10,634 bases of DNA from an uncultured Opitutia bacterium (GTDB lineage Bacteria > Verrucomicrobiota > Verrucomicrobiae > Opitutales > UBA953), in assembly GCA_903859115.1 (NCBI GenBank), contig CAIOLH010000022.1, positions 1 through 10,634 on the forward strand, written 5' to 3'. The notes beneath the pieces were generated by a model. That model worked only from the letters and a program-made list of their open reading frames with translations. It did not search any database and was not told the DNA's origin. Positions 5,726 to 10,634 of this stretch are shown here, piece after piece (the stretch's first letter is position 1; every line of letters begins with the position of its first letter). A program made the translations under genes and the position numbers.

Positions 5726-6760
5726 TTATTTTTTAGACATTAAATAATGACAGACCATCCACTGTTCGCCTTTTTCAAAGTTCCAGAGTTCCGCACAGGC
5801 CATGAAAAATATACGCCAGTATGCCAGCCATTGACGGGCTTTTTTGGGTCCATAGGTTTCCGTAAAAATACTCAAAACCTTTTCGCGATGTTGATCGGTG
5901 TTCTCTAGCCAATGTTCCGCGGTTTGGCCGTAGTGTCTCCCTGGTACCTCCCATTGGGTTTCTAGTTTAAGGTTATCTTGAAAGTGAGTGGGCAAATTAT
6001 TGGAGGGCATGATGCCGCCCGTGAAAAAGTGGCGCGACATCCAATCGGTACCGTCTTTGGATTCGAAGTGATAAGCGCAGTCGCGATGGGTGAAGACGTG
6101 GAAAAAGAGCTTACCATCAGCCTTCAACCAAGTGCTGATACGACGAAACAGTTCCTGCCAATTTTTCATATGCTCAAACATTTCCACCGAAACGACGCGA
6201 TCAAACGTATCGGGCGAAATCGAAAATTGATTCATATCACAGGTGATGACGGTGACGTTGTTAAATCCACGTTGCTTGCACTGACCTAAAATATATTCTC
6301 GCTGAGAAGCAGAATTGGAAACGCTGGTGATTTGTGCTTGGGGATATTTCTCCGCCATCCAGAGCGTGAGCGAGCCCCAGCCACAGCCTAATTCGAGAAT
6401 CTTCTGACCGTCTTTTAATTCTGCCCGTGTGCAGGTCAGCGCTAACATGGTTTCTTCCGCTACCTTGATGGATTCATTTCCCTGTGTGTAAAAACAGGAG
6501 GAGTACTTCAGACGTGGGCCCAGACAAAGCTGATAAAAGGCTGCGGGGACTTCGTAGTGTTGTTCGTTGGCCGCTTTGGTTTCAATGGCGACGGGCAACT
6601 TTTTGAGTTCTTCAGCGAACTGAGAAATTCTTTTGAGTCGTTCGGCTGGATTCGCGGCTCGCTCATCCTTCAATCTCTGTTGCAGTAATTTTCGAATGCC
6701 CCGGCGGATAATAAAATCGGGTAAAATATCCCAACCTAGTAAGGTGTCGATAAAAGGCAT
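5726..6760 (-). CDS. CFA-synthase-family SAM methyltransferase, coclaurine N-methyltransferase-like subtype
   Basis: The 344-residue protein lacks most of the N-terminal lipid-binding domain of full-length cyclopropane synthases and starts its core at NEQHYEVP (65-72). SAM motif I is ELGCGWGSL (123-131). The stretch SVEMFEHMKNW (191-201), DWMSRHFFTGG (239-249) and HYGQTAEHWL (276-285) resembles the bacterial and plant CFA-like group that includes coclaurine N-methyltransferases. Compared with E. coli Cfa, Glu196, His221 and Tyr277 match the bicarbonate-site Glu239, His266 and Tyr317, while Cys139 aligns to Ser88 with a Cys next to it. The acceptor may be an unsaturated lipid or an amine; genomic context favours a lipid. 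It lies 36 bases after the DUF1295 gene, and a hairpin sits against its start codon. No Shine-Dalgarno sequence is visible. Confidence 0.85.
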   Translation of the reverse strand: MPFIDTLLGWDILPDFIIRRGIRKLLQQRLKDERAANPAERLKRISQFAEELKKLPVAIETKAANEQHYEVPAAFYQLCLGPRLKYSSCFYTQGNESIKVAEETMLALTCTRAELKDGQKILELGCGWGSLTLWMAEKYPQAQITSVSNSASQREYILGQCKQRGFNNVTVITCDMNQFSISPDTFDRVVSVEMFEHMKNWQELFRRISTWLKADGKLFFHVFTHRDCAYHFESKDGTDWMSRHFFTGGIMPSNNLPTHFQDNLKLETQWEVPGRHYGQTAEHWLENTDQHREKVLSIFTETYGPKKARQWLAYWRIFFMACAELWNFEKGEQWMVCHYLMSKK

Positions 6761-6762
6761 GG

Positions 6763-6779
6763 GGTCAGCCTAACTGACC
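6763..6779 (-). promoter_or_regulatory. Hairpin abutting the methyltransferase start codon
   Basis: On the minus strand GGTCAG, loop TTAGG and CTGACC make a perfect 6-bp stem ending two bases before the ATG at 6760. In mRNA it would hide the ribosome landing zone. It may tune translation of this gene relative to the upstream operon genes, or be a short operator. Chance is not excluded for a stem of this length. Confidence 0.35.
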
Positions 6780-6796
6780 AAACAAAACAGGCAAAC

Positions 6797-7603
6797 CTAA
6801 GCTCGAACTTTGCGTCTAGGTTTTTTCGGCCAAAAAGAGGGCACGGCTGACTGGTAAATTTGATAACTAGAACCCTTGGATTTAGAGAGGTGTTCTTCGG
6901 TCAAAGATACACCCGTGACCCTGGTTAATAAATAATACATGAAGCCAGCGCAGATGATCCCTGGTATCGCATAGAAATCGTCATTGTAACTGAGTAAGGC
7001 AAACCCGACCCAGACTAGCCATTCACAGAAGTAATTGGGATGCCGTGACCAAGCCCAGAGTCCCGTATCACAAACTTCACCTTTAACTGAGTTTAACTTA
7101 AAGTTTTTTAATTGGCGGTCGGCGACAAATTCTCCCGCCAAACCAATGAGGGTGACCACAATGCCTACCCAGTGGATAGGTAAGAGAGATTTTTCGCTAT
7201 GTAAAATGGACGAAATAAATGGCGTACAAAGAAAAGCTAAAACTAGTCCCTGCATCATGTAGAATTGAAACATTTTCGAATACAAGGCATCAGCCCATTG
7301 CTGACGCATTTTTATATACCGCCCGTCTTCGTGACGGATATCTTTGAAAATTCTTTTAGCGAGGTGGGTGCCGAGTCGGAAACTCCATAACAGGACCAAG
7401 AGGATTAAAATAGTCGTCGAGTTATTCCAGTGAAAGGGATGCGTGATCAGATACTGAGCGCATAAAATAGAAAAGAAATAAGCCCAAAAAGCGTCCACGA
7501 TGGACCAGTTATCTAATTCTTTAGCAATCCACCAAATGACAGCGAAGAAGATGAAAGAATAGCTCAGTAAGCGAAGAAATTCTATGACGAGGTTAAATAA
7601 CAT
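6797..7603 (-). CDS. DUF1295 membrane protein, steroid 5-alpha-reductase-like
   Basis: This 268-residue polytopic membrane protein has about six or seven hydrophobic segments (near residues 5-27, 35-53, 62-75, 113-133, 142-158, 193-206 and 210-228). The family signature is clear: DNWSIVDAFW (31-40), RHEDGRYIKMRQQW (90-103), ADRQLKNFK (161-169) and GLWAWSRHPNYFCEWLVWVG (181-200). The DUF1295 family is related to NADPH-dependent steroid 5-alpha reductases and to isoprenylcysteine methyltransferases, so reduction of a lipid double bond is plausible but unproven. The gene starts 7 bases after the DUF2062 stop and precedes the short CFA-family methyltransferase. Family assignment is secure; the reaction is inference. 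Confidence 0.9.
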   Translation of the reverse strand: MLFNLVIEFLRLLSYSFIFFAVIWWIAKELDNWSIVDAFWAYFFSILCAQYLITHPFHWNNSTTILILLVLLWSFRLGTHLAKRIFKDIRHEDGRYIKMRQQWADALYSKMFQFYMMQGLVLAFLCTPFISSILHSEKSLLPIHWVGIVVTLIGLAGEFVADRQLKNFKLNSVKGEVCDTGLWAWSRHPNYFCEWLVWVGFALLSYNDDFYAIPGIICAGFMYYLLTRVTGVSLTEEHLSKSKGSSYQIYQSAVPSFWPKKPRRKVRA

Positions 7604-7610
7604 TTAAAGT

Positions 7611-8078
7611 TTAGCGTGTGATGAAGCGTTTAAAGATAAGAAAGAGAATCTTATAAACTATCCACGTAGCCCATGGAACTACAACAAGCCAGCCTAACAA
7701 CGCATGCACACCCAATTGACAAAATTTCGACACAAAGTTGGCAAACGACTGACTGAACTCTGCCTTCATTTGTGTAAATTCAATCACCTGAGCCTCCGAA
7801 CCAGTTAATTTCTCTCCGAGTCGAACCCAGGGGATGATTAAGGCAATCTGCAGCGGATAGCTAAAATAATTGATCGTCTGCATAACGACGTGATTAAGTC
7901 GGAAAACTTTTCCCGCCAACAAGCATAAGAGTGTTGTCGTCCCGATAAATGGATTCACCGCAATCGCTAAACTCACTGCACAGGCCAGCGCTAGTTGCTT
8001 AGCGGTAATGCCTTGCTTTAATTCTAAGAGTAGAGGTTCGCGAACTTTCCGATTAAACCAGCCGGCGATGCGACTCAT
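7611..8078 (-). CDS. DUF2062 family membrane protein
   Basis: The 155-residue protein has a basic N-terminal part (MSRIAGWFNRKVREP) and a membrane part. The family pattern appears at residues 25-65: TAKQLALACAVSLAIAVNPF, then IGTTTLLCLLAGKVFRLN, with conserved Pro43 and Gly46 and the Leu-Asn pair at 61-62. Further hydrophobic segments lie near 66-84 and 122-149. DUF2062 proteins are of unknown function and sometimes sit beside glycosyltransferase or lipid genes. The start codon overlaps the end of the DUF1475 gene (ATGA), suggesting translational coupling, and the next gene follows 7 bases after the stop. A structural or transport role in lipid processing is a guess from context. Confidence 0.8.
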   Translation of the reverse strand: MSRIAGWFNRKVREPLLLELKQGITAKQLALACAVSLAIAVNPFIGTTTLLCLLAGKVFRLNHVVMQTINYFSYPLQIALIIPWVRLGEKLTGSEAQVIEFTQMKAEFSQSFANFVSKFCQLGVHALLGWLVVVPWATWIVYKILFLIFKRFITR

Positions 8079-8461
8079 GAGCGGGATTTTTTAGTGAAGA
8101 ATATCTTGGTGAGATCGGATTCAGCTGAATGAGTGAAAAGACAGCTCAACGCGTAACCCGCGATGGCAAAATTTCCAAGGAGCATGAGCGCGACCCACCA
8201 GCCGAAGCGCACGAAATTATTATTTTCACGCCACGCCACATAGAGCCAAAAAGCCATGAAGCCAAAGTAGGCATCGAACATCGTCGCAAGGCCCCAGGGC
8301 TCTGAGCAAACCGTTACATAACCACCGATGACATTGAGACCCTTGCCTGCGTACCCAGGAAGTGAACTGATTGATGGAGCAGTACAAGCATACCAAGACA
8401 CCCATATCATCGCGAGTAGTACAAAAACAAAATAACCAATAAGAGCGCGGCGGGTATTCAT
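8075..8461 (-). CDS. DUF1475 family small membrane protein, 128 aa
   Basis: From ATG 8459-8461 the product is a 128-residue protein with three likely membrane segments (about 6-24, 58-77 and 87-109). The stretch EPWGLATMFDAYFGF (54-68) followed by LYVAWRE (73-79) and LLGNFAIAGYAL (94-105) matches my memory of DUF1475, a family of unknown function. The frame stays open to an ATG at 8548, but that extension runs through a promoter-like TATAAT and into a palindromic repeat and has no membrane-protein character, so the internal ATG is chosen. It overlaps the DUF2062 gene by 4 bases. It is the first gene after the repeat-containing gap that follows cfa. Confidence 0.78.
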   Translation of the reverse strand: MNTRRALIGYFVFVLLAMIWVSWYACTAPSISSLPGYAGKGLNVIGGYVTVCSEPWGLATMFDAYFGFMAFWLYVAWRENNNFVRFGWWVALMLLGNFAIAGYALSCLFTHSAESDLTKIFFTKKSRS

Positions 8462-8494
8462 ATCTGTATTAGGATAAGATAATAAGGTTAAACA

Positions 8495-8500
8495 ATTATA
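8495..8500 (-). promoter_or_regulatory. Candidate -10 box of an internal operon promoter
   Basis: A perfect TATAAT on the minus strand lies 33 bases upstream of the chosen DUF1475 start. A -35 match at normal spacing is poor (CACACA). The context CTTATAATTGTTT is shared, 12 of 13 bases, with the candidate upstream of pyk. It would let the four downstream genes be expressed apart from DUF1365 and cfa. Confidence 0.35.
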
Positions 8501-8534
8501 AGAGTAATGCAAGTGAGTGTGTGCTGAGGTAATG

Positions 8535-8560
8535 GGTAGGGGCGCCACTGCGTGGCGTCC
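8535..8560. repeat. Palindromic REP-like repeat element, copy B
   Basis: It begins GGTAGGGGCG and contains the hairpin CGCCAC (8543-8548), loop TGC, GTGGCG (8552-8557). It matches the reverse complement of 2113-2138 at 24 of 26 positions; both differences are in the stem and compensate each other. It lies in the 117-base gap between cfa and the DUF1475 gene. It could affect mRNA ends or stability there, but no T run follows it on the minus strand. Confidence 0.68.
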
Positions 8561-8578
8561 GTGTATCTCCCCCTCGAT

Positions 8579-9829
8579 TTACCCAACCCAATTCGGCCTT
8601 ATATACACAGCCTGAACCACTCCGATATTTCGATGTGCAAATGCAGCCTCACAGTATCTGAAATAGAGCCTCCACTTGCGGATAAATTGTTCGTCGAAAC
8701 CCATTCCGCGAACCTTATCTAAATTTTTTTCAAACGCCTCACACCAGGTAGCGAGTGTACGCGCGTAATCTAAACCGAATTCTTCCAGACGATGTAATTG
8801 AAAACCGCCGCGTTCTGTCATGAGTTGGTTAACGCGATTAATAGAAAGTAAAAGCGATCCTGGGAAAATGTGCTTCTGAATAAAATCTACACCCTTACGG
8901 AATTGTTCGTAGCGACTGTCGGGACAAGTAATATACTGAAACGCGGCAATGCCGTTCTGTTTCAGTAATCGTCCCACGCTTCCACAAAACTCGGGCAAGT
9001 ATTGATGTCCCAGCGCCTCCATCATCTCAATAGAAACACATTTATCATAGGAACCTTGGTGGGTCCGAAAATCTTCGAGTCTTACTTCAATCTTATCACT
9101 GAGGCCCGCCGACTTAACCCGCTCTGTCGCTAAATCAAATTGCGCTTTAGAAATAGTGAGCGTGGTGACGCGACAGCCATAATTTTTCACCGCTTGAATG
9201 GCCCATCCACCCCAACCTGTACCGATTTCGATAACATGATCACTCGATTTAAGTTGGAGCTGTTCGCATAGGGCGCGATTTTTCTGAATCTGTGCTTCGG
9301 CCAGCGTTTTGCATCCGTCCCACCGGGCCGATGAATACATCATCGATTCGTCTAAAAATAATTTAAAGAAATCGTTCGAAACATCGTAGTGAGCGGCGAT
9401 ATTCGAGCGGACGTTTTTAACGGAGTTCGGACGCAATAAATGCTCTAGGCGATCGGCCAGACGAAAAGCGCCCAGCGCAATATTTTTCACCGCGGAACCA
9501 GACATCCCCGGAGTGTTATCAATATTTTGGATAAAGAACCCGATGACCGCTGTTAGGTTCGGTGAATCCCATTCGCCTGCAATATAGCTCTCAGTTAAAC
9601 CAATATCAGATCCTAAAACAATCCGCTTAAAGAAAATATCATCTTTAATATTTATTTGTGCTACCGAGGAAGGATTGAGCGACTCACCAATTTTAAATGA
9701 TTTTTTATTCGGTAAAGTGATAATCAGTTGGCCGCGTTTTAGTTTTTCGAGCGTCCGTAAAACGAGCTTTTGCATGAGACCCCCTTGATTGATAGCCTCG
9801 GACACCGTGATGAAATTTTCTTGGGTCAT
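8579..9829 (-). CDS. cfa: Cyclopropane-fatty-acyl-phospholipid synthase family methyltransferase, full length
   Basis: The 416-residue protein has the two-domain layout of bacterial CFA synthases, which transfer a SAM methyl carbon to the double bond of an acyl chain in a membrane phospholipid. The N-terminal domain contains GLTESYIAGEWDSPNL (77-92). The catalytic domain starts at AAHYDVSNDFF (145-155), with SAM motif EIGTGWGGWA (201-210), Glu271 in EMMEALGH and Tyr355 in FGLDYARTL. Compared with E. coli Cfa, bicarbonate ligands Cys139 and His266 align to Ser167 (MMYSSARW) and Gln298 (AFQYIT). This pattern is shared, as I recall, by CFA-like enzymes found next to DUF1365. The product may therefore be a methyl-branched or otherwise modified lipid. 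The start overlaps the DUF1365 stop by 4 bases (ATGA), indicating tight coupling. Family certain, exact reaction not. Confidence 0.93.
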   Translation of the reverse strand: MTQENFITVSEAINQGGLMQKLVLRTLEKLKRGQLIITLPNKKSFKIGESLNPSSVAQINIKDDIFFKRIVLGSDIGLTESYIAGEWDSPNLTAVIGFFIQNIDNTPGMSGSAVKNIALGAFRLADRLEHLLRPNSVKNVRSNIAAHYDVSNDFFKLFLDESMMYSSARWDGCKTLAEAQIQKNRALCEQLQLKSSDHVIEIGTGWGGWAIQAVKNYGCRVTTLTISKAQFDLATERVKSAGLSDKIEVRLEDFRTHQGSYDKCVSIEMMEALGHQYLPEFCGSVGRLLKQNGIAAFQYITCPDSRYEQFRKGVDFIQKHIFPGSLLLSINRVNQLMTERGGFQLHRLEEFGLDYARTLATWCEAFEKNLDKVRGMGFDEQFIRKWRLYFRYCEAAFAHRNIGVVQAVYIRPNWVG

Positions 9830-10634
9830 TTTTGATTACTGATTTCGGGGGAGGGGTGACGCAGGTTGCGCTGTAAATGAGTGTCATCGGCTTTTCGCTT
9901 AAAGGGAAGCCGTTTTATGAGCCAAAGGTTTAAGGCATGCAGATGAATCAGGGCGATTACCTTGAAAATGAGAAAAGGAATTTTTATCGTCAGCCATACA
10001 AGGCGACTGTCCGTCAGTGGCACGTTACGACCCGTCCAAGTGCTGATGAGTGTTTTTTGTCCGGCTTCAAAATGGTCAACCCCGAGCCACAGCGATTGAT
10101 CCGGTGCTTGGAGTGTAAATTCAAACTCCGTATCTAAACCTGAAAAAGGAGATACGTAGAATTTCTTAGGCGTGCGTAATTTAAGAACAGCTTCACCTTT
10201 GGCATTCTTTTGTTTGCAGTCTTTGCCCAGGAACCACGCTTTTCTCTCGCCGAAGGTATTATTCACTTCGGCAATCCCACATTGTAATTCTCCGTCCCAC
10301 GAAATCAGAAAAAAGATCACCGGGTTGTAGGACTTACCAAAAGCCCGCGGCATGGCGACTAAAGTGATTTGAGCATCAAGCGGCAAAATTTGACCCTGGG
10401 CTGCACAGAATGATTTTACGCGGTCGGCTAACCTGTCGCTGTCCGCGCCGTATGCCTGACTTGGACCTTCGGGTTGAAAAACAATATCTTTCGGTAGGAA
10501 ATCTTGATCGCGGAATTGATACAACGCACGCCCACCGTTACCCATCAGCCAAGTATTGTCGCCAATGCTATCCCAGTCCGCTAAATCAATCGCACAGCAA
10601 AATACACTATGGGTGAAGCTATTTTTCTTGGGCC
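9826..10634 (-). CDS. DUF1365 domain protein, N-terminus cut by the window edge
   Basis: The minus frame is open from the right edge; 268 residues are visible and roughly 15-20 N-terminal ones should be missing. An internal Met at 10545 is not the start, because coding similarity continues upstream of it (THSVFCCAIDLADWD, like the family's opening H-x-F-x-Y...LDLDE region). Family landmarks are SYNPVIFF, EVNNTFGER and KKFYVSPF in the middle. A hydrophobic amphipathic C-terminus (LTIKIPFLIFKVIALIHLHA and the following LNLWLI) is probably membrane-associated. DUF1365 has no firmly known function but almost always neighbours a CFA-like methyltransferase, and here it is fused in expression to cfa by an ATGA overlap. 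A flavin amine-oxidase-like gene would be expected upstream, outside the window. Confidence 0.9.
   Translation of the reverse strand, partial: PKKNSFTHSVFCCAIDLADWDSIGDNTWLMGNGGRALYQFRDQDFLPKDIVFQPEGPSQAYGADSDRLADRVKSFCAAQGQILPLDAQITLVAMPRAFGKSYNPVIFFLISWDGELQCGIAEVNNTFGERKAWFLGKDCKQKNAKGEAVLKLRTPKKFYVSPFSGLDTEFEFTLQAPDQSLWLGVDHFEAGQKTLISTWTGRNVPLTDSRLVWLTIKIPFLIFKVIALIHLHALNLWLIKRLPFKRKADDTHLQRNLRHPSPEISNQK

Noticed and set aside
5978..7262. Plus-strand open frames at 5978-6289 and 7035-7262
   Set aside because: They are antisense to the methyltransferase and DUF1295 genes and lack any recognisable feature.
8462..8548. 29-residue N-terminal extension of the DUF1475 gene from ATG 8548
   Set aside because: The ATG is within the palindromic repeat, and the extension covers a TATAAT box. 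The internal ATG gives a natural first membrane segment.
9845..9870. G-rich stretch resembling the palindromic repeat at the end of the DUF1365 gene
   Set aside because: Only the G run and a loose GACGCAGG match are shared; there is no intact stem, and it is coding sequence.
9705..10616. Open frames at 9705-9887 (-), 9937-10137 (+) and 10410-10616 (+)
   Set aside because: They overlap cfa and the DUF1365 gene in other frames; the real genes are supported by family motifs.

Overview
The window comes from a Gram-negative bacterium of moderate G+C content. Evidence for this is a small lipoprotein with a clear lipobox, several membrane-lipid enzymes and bacterial-type operons with ATGA stop/start overlaps. 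Few genes have a convincing Shine-Dalgarno sequence. The gene mix would fit Verrucomicrobiota or a relative, but this is a low-confidence guess with no marker gene behind it. No rRNA, tRNA, CRISPR array, transposase or phage gene is visible. Coding density is high and no gap reaches 300 bases.

Left part (1-2664). Two minus-strand housekeeping genes come first: pyruvate kinase (running off the left edge, so its C-terminus is missing) and trmB, the tRNA guanine-N7 methyltransferase. A divergent gap holds a palindromic repeat and a strong inverted repeat. It leads into a plus-strand gene for a small conserved-looking protein of unknown function.

Middle part (2665-5676). A plus-strand membrane fatty-acid desaturase carries an unusual charged helical C-terminal tail. 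It ends directly against a minus-strand low-molecular-weight tyrosine-phosphatase-like gene. A 77-residue lipoprotein gene on the plus strand follows, then a minus-strand aldose-1-epimerase-like gene.

Right part (5726 to the right edge). This is the most interesting region: a minus-strand run of lipid-modification genes. In transcription order they are a DUF1365 protein (N-terminus off the right edge), a full-length cyclopropane-fatty-acid-synthase-family methyltransferase, DUF1475 and DUF2062 membrane proteins, a DUF1295 (steroid-5-alpha-reductase-like) membrane protein, and a second, shorter CFA-family methyltransferase of the coclaurine-N-methyltransferase-like type. The mutarotase gene may be the last member. 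DUF1365 plus a CFA-like methyltransferase plus DUF1295 is a recurring bacterial association, usually with a flavin amine-oxidase-like protein. That gene would be expected just beyond the right edge.

Working model (inference): the desaturase introduces double bonds into acyl chains, one or both methyltransferases add a carbon from S-adenosylmethionine at those double bonds, and the membrane proteins (including the DUF1295 reductase-like one) process the product into an unusual membrane lipid such as a methyl-branched, cyclopropane or furan fatty acid. The larger methyltransferase lacks two residues that bind bicarbonate in E. coli Cfa, so ordinary cyclopropanation should not be assumed.
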